Below, piece after piece: positions 44,476 through 50,676 of a stretch of 50,676 nt of DNA. The translations under genes and the position numbers were made by a program. The stretch is from Akkermansiaceae bacterium (GTDB lineage Bacteria > Verrucomicrobiota > Verrucomicrobiia > Verrucomicrobiales > DEV007), in NCBI GenBank assembly GCA_024233005.1, contig JACKQE010000020.1:1-50676 (forward strand), given 5' to 3'. Each line of letters starts with the position of its first letter. Position 1 is the stretch's first letter. The notes beneath the pieces are model-generated. The model searched no databases and was not told the origin of the DNA. It saw nothing but the letters and a program-made list of their open reading frames with translations.

Positions 44476-44956
44476 GAAGCCGAGAGACAAGATTTTTCCC
44501 AAAAAGATAGCGAATCTCCTGCCACGCGTTGTTCCGCCACGAGCGTAAAGCGCCACGCTCCGACTTCTTCCAATCCCGAACCACCATTTTCATAGGGGAA
44601 AACAAGGCGGCCCGTCCGCCGTGGACCGGGGAGGACTCAAAGACGGCTGTCGTCGTCCAACTCCGTTGACGCGCAGACGTCTTCCTCCCCGGGACACCTT
44701 TGATGAGACGGCGCTCGCGACGGCGAAGCAAGACGATACTCCATAAAGAGCGCGGAGCTCGCTCGCGGTTGCCCCTGTTCCTTGACGACAACGCTCCTTA
44801 AAAATCCGCTTAAAATCGCAAAGCTCCCCGAGCTTCAAAGGCTTCGCCTTTGGCTGCGGTCCGCAGTGCGATTTTAAACTCATTTGAACACTGCTCGTCA
44901 AGAACAAAATCACACCCCGAGATCCGGGATCTTTATCTTTTTGGGCGGACTTTTTG
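44476..44956. other. Cassette without a convincing gene
   Basis: About 480 bp between two attC sites. On the minus strand several frames are open (one begins GVILFLTSSVQMSLKSHCGP, another holds MKMVVRDWKKSERGALRSWR), but they overlap in different frames and none has a clear start or signal. It contains small hairpins (for example AAAGGC-GAA-GCCTTT near 44850). It may be a non-coding or degenerate cassette. Confidence 0.4.
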
Positions 44957-45031
44957 GCGGAACGACGCGGCTTCAGCCGCGCCGGCCTCATGATGCGCCT
45001 GGCCGGCGTCGGCTGCAAGCCGATGTTAGAC
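44957..45031 (-). repeat. attC site, 75 bp
   Basis: The core sites are GCGGAAC (44957-44963) and GTTAGAC (45025-45031). Inside, CGGCTTCAGCCG and CGGCTGCAAGCCG pair, and GCGCCGGCC with GGCCGGCGTC. The unequal outer cores are expected because the distal core comes from the neighbouring cassette. It lies 7 bp after the stop of the lipoprotein gene at 45039. Confidence 0.85.
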
Positions 45032-45038
45032 GGCGCAT

Positions 45039-45569
45039 TCAGAAGGCAGGTACGCATTCACGCACGACGCCGTCTGCTGGCAACTTGCCCGCGAGCTGTG
45101 ATGAGGTAGCCGGCAGCGTGACGACGGGCTTGTCGCCCCAACCGATCGCGAAATCGCAATCTTCCCCAAGCCAGCAACTCATGCCAACCATTCTCGGACG
45201 TGTACCGGTGAAGAAGTCGATCGTGATCCCGGCACCAGGCTCGGAGCGCCGCGTGCCAAACATGCGAAACGGGGCGGATGCCGTTGTCAGTTCCGGCACC
45301 CCTGCCGCTCTCAGACTCTCGGCCGTCGCCGTCGCAACCCGGATCGTCTGCTGCCCGATGCGGACCACGGTCGGAACGCCAATGCCATCGGTACCGTGGT
45401 CGAACGTCGACACGACCGTCGTGTAGACGGGCTCCGCTTGGAACCATCCGGCCCGACCGGTGAACACGGTCTCGCCAACGACCAATTCTTGGCACCACGA
45501 ACTCAGGCCCTCGCAGCCCATCGCCAAGGGCATGCTCAGAACTACTAGGCCGGCGCGTAGCGCTCGCAT
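45039..45569 (-). CDS. Putative lipoprotein (cassette gene)
   Basis: A 176-residue protein. The leader MRALRAGLVVLSMPLAMGC ends in a lipobox (LAMGC). The mature part, with CQELVVGETVFTGRAGWFQA and repeated beta-strand-like segments (TTVVSTFDHGTDGIGVPTVV), suggests a beta-rich domain; two further cysteines (CWLGEDC) may form a disulfide. No family is recognised. The start is 12 bp from the attC at 45581. Confidence 0.7.
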   Translation of the reverse strand: MRALRAGLVVLSMPLAMGCEGLSSWCQELVVGETVFTGRAGWFQAEPVYTTVVSTFDHGTDGIGVPTVVRIGQQTIRVATATAESLRAAGVPELTTASAPFRMFGTRRSEPGAGITIDFFTGTRPRMVGMSCWLGEDCDFAIGWGDKPVVTLPATSSQLAGKLPADGVVRECVPAF

Positions 45570-45580
45570 TGGTTTCGTCC

Positions 45581-45710
45581 GTCTAACGACCCCAAGCTCA
45601 GCGACTGCGGAGGGCGGCGCAGCCTGTGCGGAAAGGTGGCTGGGGCGGGTCTGCGGGCAGGAGCACAGGCTGTGACGCCCGGAGCAGTTCGCTGCAGCGC
45701 TTGGTTCGGC
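45581..45710 (-). repeat. attC site, 130 bp
   Basis: The core sites are GTCTAAC (45581-45587) and GTTCGGC (45704-45710). CCAAGCTCAGCGACTGC pairs imperfectly with GCAGTTCGCTGCAGCGCTTGG; the interior holds a further stem (CAGCCTGTGC with GCACAGGCTG). Long interior arms are typical of larger attC sites. It lies 9 bp after the stop of the gene at 45720. Confidence 0.82.
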
Positions 45711-45719
45711 GTTTCCGGG

Positions 45720-46241
45720 TCATTTGTTGGGTGTTGCTGATTTAAGTTTGTCGGCAAGGAGCAGGAGAAAATGGTATGCGGTGGGTTCTTGTGGGCGCGG
45801 CAGAACTATAAACAAGACGCGCTGCTCTGCCATCTGGCGAGCGAGATCGAGGGAGACCGTGGCATAGGCGTGACCGTCGATGAATGCCACCATGTCCATT
45901 GGCTTGGGTTGGCGGAGATAGTCCTGCAACAGTCGGGCGCCAGAATCGTTGAGGACAAAGCGGAGGCCGGAGATCGGGGCTGTCTGAATCTCTCTCGTCT
46001 CGATTGAGACCTTCGAGATGTGTTCCATCGTCAGGACCGGCTTACCACGGTAAAAACCTTTCACGGTCGCGGGATCAGAAAAACCCGTCTCGTAGGAAAA
46101 TCCGGTTCCGAATTCCCGGTTGAAGGCGTCGTCTGGGACTATGGAGTAGAACGTGAGAAAATCCGCTGGCGTCGGCCTGGAATTAGCGGCGCTCGCAAAA
46201 GCTGCGATGCCGACCAAAAGAAAAAGAATGATCGTTCTCAT
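45720..46241 (-). CDS. Secreted protein of unknown function (cassette gene)
   Basis: A 173-residue protein with a clean signal peptide (MRTIILFLLVGIAAFASA). The mature part (SRPTPADFLTFYSIVPDDAF) is mixed alpha/beta, and the C-terminal EQRVLFIVLPRPQEPTAYHF resembles a buried strand. No family is recognised. The ATG is 15 bp from the attC core at 46257. Confidence 0.7.
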   Translation of the reverse strand: MRTIILFLLVGIAAFASAANSRPTPADFLTFYSIVPDDAFNREFGTGFSYETGFSDPATVKGFYRGKPVLTMEHISKVSIETREIQTAPISGLRFVLNDSGARLLQDYLRQPKPMDMVAFIDGHAYATVSLDLARQMAEQRVLFIVLPRPQEPTAYHFLLLLADKLKSATPNK

Positions 46242-46256
46242 GACGCGCGAGGAATC

Positions 46257-46316
46257 GCCGAACGTCCAAGGTCAGGCACGGCGCGCAGCGCCGTTGCCTG
46301 CACCGTTTTGTTCGCC
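46257..46316 (-). repeat. attC site, 60 bp (short form), overlapping the end of the Shedu-like gene
   Basis: The core sites are GCCGAAC (46257-46263) and GTTCGCC (46310-46316). The arms GGTCAGGCACGGCGCG and CGCCGTTGCCTGCACC pair closely, similar to the 93-bp family but with the long loop removed. The stop of the DUF4263 gene (46272) lies within the site, so the last 15 codons of that gene are attC sequence. Confidence 0.85.
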
Positions 46317-47411
46317 TTGAATTTTGTTCCCGGGGTAACTTCGATCCTCAGCTGCGTAGACTAAATCGAACACATGGCGGGCATTCCGAAGTAGCTGATC
46401 ATAGGACATGACCGTGATCAGACGATTCAACGATTCCTTCGCTCGAATTGCATCGCTCTGCTCTGCTGTGAGGTTCTGGCCGATTAGCAGAATGCAACGC
46501 GGGTTCTCAAATCTTAACTTCTTCTGTTCGAGTAAGTAAGTTCGCTGACGTTGACAGAAGTCAAGGTAGCGTTCTGCCTGATTCCACGCATCACTGAATG
46601 TAGCACTGAAAGAGCCATCGGCTCGGAAGAGCTTCAAGAATGGCTGTTTAAGTTCAACCACGTCGTGGCACTCATCGTAAGCCCGAAGGGCTGTGAAATC
46701 GGGAATATTCGAGTCATCCATCTTTTGATGCCGAGCAAGCAAACTGTAGGAGTTCCCCAGCATCCAAGGTGCCGAAGCCAGCAATTCCTGATACCGGGCT
46801 TCGTCGTCACAGCCGTCATCAAGCAAGGTGCCGAGGCGATCCAAAGATTCCTTCATAGCATGCACCCTCGACTCGCCTGCACGGATTGCTGTCTGCGAGA
46901 GTGGCAAACCCAAAAGAAGCGTCATCTGTTGCCCCATTGCCCGCTCTAGGTCATAGCTCCTTGGCCCTGACTCCTTGTGCAATGGACCGAAATCGTAGAA
47001 AAGGGAACGTTTCCATAGGAAGGAGCGCACGATTACAACGGCTTCTGAATCCGCTATCTCACATCCCAGCTTTATGGATTCAATTCCTTTGATGTCCTTC
47101 GTGTAAATCTCTTGCCCCTTTTCAAGCGGTCGCGCGGCAATTGCACTGGCAATCAATTCGAGTTCATCTACGAACGCTCGACAGCGTAGTTCTTGATCAA
47201 TCGCAATTATGAGATCACCAATTCGTGCCGGATGTGGCAATCCTCCGATCTTGGAAAAGAGGCACCGGTGCATCTGATCCAATCGACCGGATAGATGAGG
47301 ATCATCTGGCCCCAGTAACTCGCGAAAGATTACAGAAACTTGTTCTCCTTTCTTGGCAGAGGTTCCAACAAATCCCGCCAATCTCTCAGATAGTGTGAAT
47401 TCTATTGGCAT
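46272..47411 (-). CDS. Shedu-type (DUF4263) antiphage nuclease, cassette gene
   Basis: A 379-residue protein. The C-terminal half matches DUF4263, a PD-(D/E)XK nuclease: DDEARYQELLASAPWMLGNS (a Glu and Gln of the fold, near 206-224), IPDFTALRAYDECHD (Asp near 237) and DVVELKQPF (Glu-x-Lys near 252-254), then SDAWNQAERYLDFCQRQ. The first half is an unassigned N-terminal domain (IEFTLSERLAGFVGTSAKKG, then LELIASAIAARPLEKGQEIY). Shedu proteins act as single-gene antiphage systems through nuclease activity; N-terminal domains vary and probably sense infection. The start is 9 bp from the attC at 47420. The last residues are encoded by the attC at 46257. Activity is inferred from the family. Confidence 0.82.
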   Translation of the reverse strand: MPIEFTLSERLAGFVGTSAKKGEQVSVIFRELLGPDDPHLSGRLDQMHRCLFSKIGGLPHPARIGDLIIAIDQELRCRAFVDELELIASAIAARPLEKGQEIYTKDIKGIESIKLGCEIADSEAVVIVRSFLWKRSLFYDFGPLHKESGPRSYDLERAMGQQMTLLLGLPLSQTAIRAGESRVHAMKESLDRLGTLLDDGCDDEARYQELLASAPWMLGNSYSLLARHQKMDDSNIPDFTALRAYDECHDVVELKQPFLKLFRADGSFSATFSDAWNQAERYLDFCQRQRTYLLEQKKLRFENPRCILLIGQNLTAEQSDAIRAKESLNRLITVMSYDQLLRNARHVFDLVYAAEDRSYPGNKIQGEQNGAGNGAARRA

Positions 47412-47419
47412 ACTTTAGT

Positions 47420-47511
47420 GGCGAACGACCCAAGCTCACCCAAGCCGCTGGAAGGACCAACGACATGAAATCTGACGACACAGCGGCTTTGGGTGCTGCG
47501 TATTGTTCGGC
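47420..47511 (-). repeat. attC site, 92 bp
   Basis: The core sites are GGCGAAC (47420-47426) and GTTCGGC (47505-47511). CACCCAAGCCGCTG (47438-47451) pairs with CAGCGGCTTTGGGTGCTG (47481-47498), an extended imperfect stem. It lies 9 bp before the ATG of the Shedu-like gene. The ATG of the reverse ORF (47465) lies inside it. Confidence 0.85.
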
Positions 47512-47716
47512 CACGGCCTTGGCTGAATCTGCGGCCGCCTGGGCGGATCTGGCGCGCAAGGCCTATGAGGCGTCCATGAAGGCGACCAGCGTTGGTCACT
47601 ACGGAATGGCCGACAGTTATCGGAAGACAGCATCCGAAGCATTCGAGAACGAATTCAGACTGCGCGAGTTGCCGAACGCCTCGGATCAGGCGACGGCGAG
47701 CGCAAGACCTTGCTGA
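47465..47716 (+). CDS. Reverse-oriented small ORF spanning a cassette and running into both attC sites
   Basis: An 83-residue frame on the plus strand, opposite to all other cassette genes. MKSDDTAALGAAYCSATALA starts inside the attC at 47420; the body (ESAAAWADLARKAYEASMKA, then SVGHYGMADSYRKTASEAFE) is alanine-rich and helical and looks like real protein; the tail reads through the start of the attC at 47671 and stops in it. The cassette body between the two sites is only about 160 bp and no minus-strand gene fits. The family is unknown. Reverse cassettes in other integrons often bring their own promoter; here I cannot see one. Confidence 0.55.
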   Translation: MKSDDTAALGAAYCSATALAESAAAWADLARKAYEASMKATSVGHYGMADSYRKTASEAFENEFRLRELPNASDQATASARPC

Positions 47717-47763
47717 CACGACAGATAGCCTTCGAGCCGTTGCCTGCATCCGTTTTGTTCGGC
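47671..47763 (-). repeat. attC site, 93 bp family
   Basis: The core sites GCCGAAC (47671-47677) and GTTCGGC (47757-47763) are complementary. GGATCAGGCGACG and CGTTGCCTGCATCC form the inner stem. It matches the sites at 43790 and 50077 in all but a few positions. It lies 16 bp after the stop of the gene at 47780. Confidence 0.92.
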
Positions 47764-47779
47764 CCTTCTGTTGCTGTGT

Positions 47780-48130
47780 TCATTGCTTCTTCTGTCCAAG
47801 AACAGTTTCCGGGCTGACCATCTTGCCATGCTCATCATATAGCACGATGCGAAGTCCTTCATTCAGGATCGCCTTTGCCAGAAGCTTTCGACCTTCTGCC
47901 GCCCGGGGTTTCAGCACGTTCAGAGTCATTCCGGCGCTGCCTACTGCGACATTCGCGATCTTGTGCTCGGTTAGGATGGTGTGGACTCTTCGGCCTTCCT
48001 TTGCGTTCAATTCCGGTGTGTTCACCCACCCAGCGAGGGCAACAAACTCAGGATCACTTGCTTTGCTGAATGGACTGAAGGCGAGGACAACGACAGCAAC
48101 CAACGGGATAAATCGCAGTGTGGTTTTCAT
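47780..48130 (-). CDS. Small secreted protein (cassette gene)
   Basis: A 116-residue protein with a signal peptide (MKTTLRFIPLVAVVVLAF then SPFSKA). The mature part (SDPEFVALAGWVNTPELNAK, then RRVHTILTEHKIANVAVGSA) is mixed alpha/beta and short. The family is not recognised. The start at 48130 is set by the signal; the frame is open up to 48196, inside the attC at 48179. Confidence 0.65.
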   Translation of the reverse strand: MKTTLRFIPLVAVVVLAFSPFSKASDPEFVALAGWVNTPELNAKEGRRVHTILTEHKIANVAVGSAGMTLNVLKPRAAEGRKLLAKAILNEGLRIVLYDEHGKMVSPETVLGQKKQ

Positions 48131-48178
48131 GATTCGTAGATTCTTGGAGAGCATGACGGTGTGGCACGCTGTTTCTTG

Positions 48179-48303
48179 GCCGAACGCCAAAGTCATCCTA
48201 CGCCTGACCGAGGGCGCACTTCGACTTCTGGGTTAATGGTTGAATGGTCATGGCGGGTTGAACTCGCGGCGCGTCAGGCGTTAGGATCGACGTCTTGTTC
48301 TGC
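48179..48303 (-). repeat. attC site, 125 bp (long family), overlapping the end of the gene at 48274
   Basis: The core sites are GCCGAAC (48179-48185) and GTTCTGC (48297-48303). AGTCATCCTACGCCTGACC pairs with GCGTCAGGCGTTAGGAT. The interior (GGTTGAATGGTCATGGCGGG, then TTGAACTCGCGGCG) is shared with the site at 48747 and, more loosely, with 42069. The last residues of the upstream gene are read from this site. Confidence 0.85.
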
Positions 48304-48738
48304 CATTGAGGCAAGCTCGACGCCAAGGCTGTAGCTACCTGAGTCTTCAAAGGGCTTTATCTTTAGGACATCGACAAAAGCGCGTTCCAGCAACGCCGCG
48401 AGCGCTTCAGGTTCGAGCGAGACCACATTGAGGGACCTCAGTTGGCGATCAAGTAAAGGCTCGAGGTTGATGTCCACCACCTGCTGGAGCTGGGCGAAAT
48501 CGAAATCCGCGTTGTCGAATGTAAGAAACCCTCCATCGATGTGGGCATCCTCAATGTGATACGAATCGACGCGCCCACCTTGTCCTTGCCACGAGACGAG
48601 CAGTCTTGTTTTGGAGTGTTTGCTGCGATGAATGGTGAGACCATCCACCAGTGCTTCAATCAAGGAGCGGTCAGTGGAATCCGGGTGCTCCGCGAGAGGC
48701 TTCGGCGGGATCGGCTTATTGCGCGTGAATGGCCACAT
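48274..48738 (-). CDS. Soluble protein of unknown function (cassette gene)
   Basis: A 154-residue protein. It has no signal (MWPFTRNKPIPPKPLAEHPD). Segments TRLLVSWQGQGGRVDSYHIE and NADFDFAQLQQVVDINLEPL suggest an alpha/beta fold, with a helical C-terminal third. No family is recognised. The ATG is 9 bp from the attC core at 48747, and its stop lies inside the attC at 48179. Confidence 0.65.
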   Translation of the reverse strand: MWPFTRNKPIPPKPLAEHPDSTDRSLIEALVDGLTIHRSKHSKTRLLVSWQGQGGRVDSYHIEDAHIDGGFLTFDNADFDFAQLQQVVDINLEPLLDRQLRSLNVVSLEPEALAALLERAFVDVLKIKPFEDSGSYSLGVELASMAEQDVDPNA

Positions 48739-48746
48739 ATTCTTGT

Positions 48747-48871
48747 GCAGAACGTCGAAGTCCTCTCACACCTGCCCTAGGGCGAGGCTTCGACAGTGGG
48801 TTGAAGGTTGAATGGACATGGCGGATTGAACTCGCGGCGGGGCAGGTGTTGAGAGCGACGCTTTGTTAGGC
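48747..48871 (-). repeat. attC site, 125 bp (long family), overlapping the end of the gene at 48866
   Basis: The core sites are GCAGAAC (48747-48753) and GTTAGGC (48865-48871). CTCTCACACCTGCCC pairs with GGGGCAGGTGTTGAGAG, a strong imperfect stem. The interior GGTTGAATGGACATGGCGGA, then TTGAACTCGCGGCG, is shared with the site at 48179. Confidence 0.87.
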
Positions 48872-49327
48872 TTCTTCGTGATTCTCGTGAAAGAATGTAA
48901 CTTGATAATCAGTTAGGTCTTCGTAGTGCTCACTTGGAAAACTAACGGTAATCTGTCTAGTTGGAAAATCTCGCTTCAGCTTGCAAGACCACATATCCTG
49001 AATAGTTCGACCGAGATGCATCACAAGATCGCGACCGACGACTGATTCCTCTTCATGAAAGAGATCCACAATATGCCGATGGTTCATTACTGCCTCGACA
49101 GCTCTTCGGTCGTCTGACGTATGCTTCATCCACGTATTATAGCATTCTAAATCAAAACTGGCGAACATCACACAGCCATCGTGAACAGTGAATTCCGGCC
49201 AGAACAAATCCGCGTAAGCAACTGCGTGATCGAAGCGCCCCATACAGTAGATCCACTCTGAAACCTCAATGCCCTTACCGTTGTTCCACTTGGGCAGTTC
49301 GGGGATCAATTTAGCGAAGTCTGTCAT
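48866..49327 (-). CDS. Soluble protein of unknown function, of a type seen in integron cassettes
   Basis: A 153-residue protein without signal. The sequence HAVAYADLFWPEFTVHDGCV, then RRAVEAVMNHRHIVDLFHEE and MWSCKLKRDFPTRQITVSFP, resembles small hypothetical proteins commonly found in bacterial accessory DNA, including cassettes, but I cannot assign a function. The ATG is 13 bp from the attC core at 49341. The stop lies in the distal core of the attC at 48747. Confidence 0.68.
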   Translation of the reverse strand: MTDFAKLIPELPKWNNGKGIEVSEWIYCMGRFDHAVAYADLFWPEFTVHDGCVMFASFDLECYNTWMKHTSDDRRAVEAVMNHRHIVDLFHEEESVVGRDLVMHLGRTIQDMWSCKLKRDFPTRQITVSFPSEHYEDLTDYQVTFFHENHEEA

Positions 49328-49340
49328 GATGAGTTTTTCT

Positions 49341-49433
49341 GCCTAACGTCTCGGATCAGGCGACGGCGAGCGCAGGACGTTGCTGGCACGACAGATAGCC
49401 TTCGAGCCGTTGCCTGCATCCGTTTTGTTCGCC
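49341..49433 (-). repeat. attC site, 93 bp family
   Basis: The core sites are GCCTAAC (49341-49347) and GTTCGCC (49427-49433). GGATCAGGCGACG and CGTTGCCTGCATCC pair inside. It lies 22 bp after the stop of the gene at 49456. Confidence 0.9.
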
Positions 49434-49455
49434 CTTGGTGGTTGTTGCATGTCGG

Positions 49456-50049
49456 CTAATGGGGGATGTCCGCCATAACTACCGACGGGTCGATATCACT
49501 GGGTAGTTGGTTGGAAAGTTGGAAGGTTTCCTTCCCACTGGTCGGATCGCGTGTCCACCGTGATGAAACAACGTCATCTTGAGCGATTGACTCGAAAAGA
49601 GAAATCACCGCTGTAACATCAATCTGCAACAGGCTCGATCCCTTCTGACGATCTGAAGCGACCATAAATCCATCAAGTCCTCCAGACTCCCCGCCAACAA
49701 CGTGAAATACGTAGCTATGCACAAACTGATGGCACAGAGTCAGCAATGCCCAACGGTGTGACTGGGGAGACTCAAAATCGAAATGCTCATCAGAACGGTG
49801 CCAGTTCATGTGAGTAACTGCTTTCCCAGTGCTTGGAAATAGAGTAATCGGTATTTGCTGCCCCGTGCATTCGTCGCTGAGCTTCTTGGCCTCAATGAGT
49901 TTTCTGATGCCATAAAAAGTCAGAAATATGCGCTTCTCGACAGAAACGGTCTGTCGATCTGATAGACGCTTAGTCTGAGCCTGCAAACGTCGGAACATCT
50001 GAGAGCACTTCCAAATGTCTTGCTTCCATGGATTCGAGTCCCAAATCAT
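49456..50049 (-). CDS. Soluble protein of unknown function (cassette gene)
   Basis: A 197-residue protein. MIWDSNPWKQDIWKCSQMFR at the start and LTLCHQFVHSYVFHVVGGES (possible His-rich site) in the middle stand out, but I recognise no family. Its C-terminal half is beta-rich. GC content appears lower than in the flanking chromosomal genes, as for several cassettes. The start is 27 bp from the attC core at 50077. Confidence 0.68.
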   Translation of the reverse strand: MIWDSNPWKQDIWKCSQMFRRLQAQTKRLSDRQTVSVEKRIFLTFYGIRKLIEAKKLSDECTGQQIPITLFPSTGKAVTHMNWHRSDEHFDFESPQSHRWALLTLCHQFVHSYVFHVVGGESGGLDGFMVASDRQKGSSLLQIDVTAVISLFESIAQDDVVSSRWTRDPTSGKETFQLSNQLPSDIDPSVVMADIPH

Positions 50050-50076
50050 ATCTCAATAGGCTGCGCGCATTTGTTT

Positions 50077-50169
50077 GGCGAACGTCTCGGATCAGGCGAC
50101 GGCGAGCGCAAGACGTTGCTGACACGACAGATGCCATACGAGCCGTTGCCTGCATCCGTTTTGTTCGGC
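50077..50169 (-). repeat. attC site, 93 bp family
   Basis: The core sites are GGCGAAC (50077-50083) and GTTCGGC (50163-50169). GGATCAGGCGACG and CGTTGCCTGCATCC pair inside. It lies 26 bp after the stop of the gene at 50196. Confidence 0.92.
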
Positions 50170-50195
50170 CTTGGTTGGTTCGTAATGGCTGCTCA

Positions 50196-50537
50196 TCATG
50201 GCGGATTGGGGTTGGTGGTTGGGCATTCTGTGGTGATCCAACTGATCTCATCGCCAGTAAAGAGTGGAGTCTCTATGCTCGTCACGGCACCTGATGCGTC
50301 AACGACCGACCAGTGACCAGATGACATGAGGTCCCCGAACTGCTGCTGAAACTCATCTGGATCGGGATCGTCACCGGTCTGTAATCGCTCATTCCATCGG
50401 TCTGAAAAAACGATGAACTCGTGAACACGAGGGTTTTCCGTGCCATCAATTTCACGAAATGTGCCGAACCATGTGCCCTGATGAATGAATTCGTCAGTAA
50501 TGGTGCCGATCTCAGACTGATCATACAAGAGCTTCAT
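50196..50537 (-). CDS. Small soluble protein of unknown function (cassette gene)
   Basis: A 113-residue protein. MKLLYDQSEIGTITDEFIHQ at the start, then GTWFGTFREIDGTENPRVHE and DDPDPDEFQQQFGDLMSSGH. It is acidic and probably alpha/beta. The start and stop lie 27 and 26 bp from attC cores at 50565 and 50169. It is the rightmost complete cassette in the window. No family is recognised. Confidence 0.68.
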   Translation of the reverse strand: MKLLYDQSEIGTITDEFIHQGTWFGTFREIDGTENPRVHEFIVFSDRWNERLQTGDDPDPDEFQQQFGDLMSSGHWSVVDASGAVTSIETPLFTGDEISWITTECPTTNPNPP

Positions 50538-50564
50538 CTCGGCTGGATTCGATCGGCGAATTTG

Positions 50565-50676
50565 GGCGAACGTAGAGGCCTGGCACCCGCTACCGGGAGC
50601 GCCCCTCCGCTTCAGGTTGAGGTTTGTCGCTACCCTCAGACTTCAACTGCGGGGCGGTAGCGGGTTGCACAGCGCC
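50565..50676 (-). repeat. attC site cut by the right window edge
   Basis: Core GGCGAAC (50565-50571), then ACCCGCTACCG (50593-50603), which pairs with CGGTAGCGGGT (50654-50664). The distal core would lie just beyond the window. It resembles none of the 93-bp copies closely. Confidence 0.72.

Larger units (their letters stand above)
42069..50676 (-). mobile_element. Integron gene-cassette array, 13 complete or near-complete attC sites in the window and one cut by the right edge
   Basis: Small genes on the minus strand alternate with imperfect inverted repeats bounded by GNCNAAC-type and GTTNNGC-type core sites, at 42069, 42589, 43790, 44406 (degenerate), 44957, 45581, 46257, 47420, 47671, 48179, 48747, 49341, 50077 and 50565 (cut by the window edge). 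Each lies 3' to a minus-strand gene, as an attC does in its cassette, and most next genes start within 8-30 bases. By this orientation attI and intI should be to the right of 50676. No integrase gene is in the window. The left end is at or before 42069, and the MetF-like gene to its left may be one more cassette. Confidence 0.85.

Noticed and set aside
44414..45057. Overlapping minus-strand frames in the cassette left of 44957
   Set aside because: They contradict each other in frame, run into both attC-like sites and lack a signal or start context.
42589..50169. Regularly spaced near-identical repeats as a CRISPR array
   Set aside because: Repeats are 93 bp, spacing is gene-sized and irregular, ends are attC cores, and no cas gene is present.

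Overview
The window looks like a chromosomal segment of a member of the Verrucomicrobiota (PVC superphylum). I infer this from gene content, not from a marker-gene search. The PVC-typical families are a heme-binding CxxCH protein with HEAT-like repeats, a DUF1080 protein, a DUF4838 protein, secreted PQQ-type beta-propellers, a neutral-ceramidase-like protein and a BNR/sialidase-like protein. The DNA is GC-rich, many genes lack a clear Shine-Dalgarno, and long antisense open frames are common.

Layout. 0-4.2 kb: end of a ceramidase-like gene, then a minus-strand DUF4838-DUF2905 pair and a TauE/SafE exporter. 4.2-9.3 kb: a compact minus-strand cluster with two small WXG100-like proteins, a coiled-coil protein and a 1314-residue membrane FtsK/SpoIIIE-type ATPase, which reads as a minimal type VII secretion-like locus. 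9.4-16.1 kb: a PVC cytochrome-like dehydrogenase and two secreted PQQ-like beta-propellers flanking a small secreted protein. 16.1-18.6 kb: one lipoprotein gene between two gene-poor stretches. 18.6-22.0 kb, plus strand: an unknown protein, ClpS, a DUF2017-like partner and an overlapping pair of membrane proteins. 22.0-30.8 kb: housekeeping genes (a KsgA-Nudix fusion, gltX, moeA, a metallophosphoesterase, a DUF1080 protein, an RlmI-like methyltransferase, a second TauE-like exporter and a LysM lipoprotein). 30.8-36.0 kb: a minus-strand tetrapyrrole operon (CcsA/HemX-like, hemA, hemC, fused cobA-hemD, then an SDR). 36.2-41.1 kb: apt, a tRNA-like hairpin and several secreted or membrane proteins.

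From about 42.1 kb to the right edge (and possibly from 41.2 kb) the window is an integron gene-cassette array. Thirteen attC sites lie between successive small genes, and the right edge cuts a fourteenth. Five are almost identical 93-bp copies, and three longer ones form a second family. The array is oriented on the minus strand: almost every gene is minus, with an attC just after its stop. attI and the integrase should therefore lie to the right of the window; no integrase is visible here. Cassette genes include a Shedu-type (DUF4263) antiphage nuclease, a MetF-like protein, a glycosidase-like secreted protein, several small lipoproteins or secreted proteins, soluble unknowns, and one cassette whose only plausible ORF runs backwards.

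The two most promising systems are the WXG100-FtsK cluster and the cassette array carrying a defence gene.
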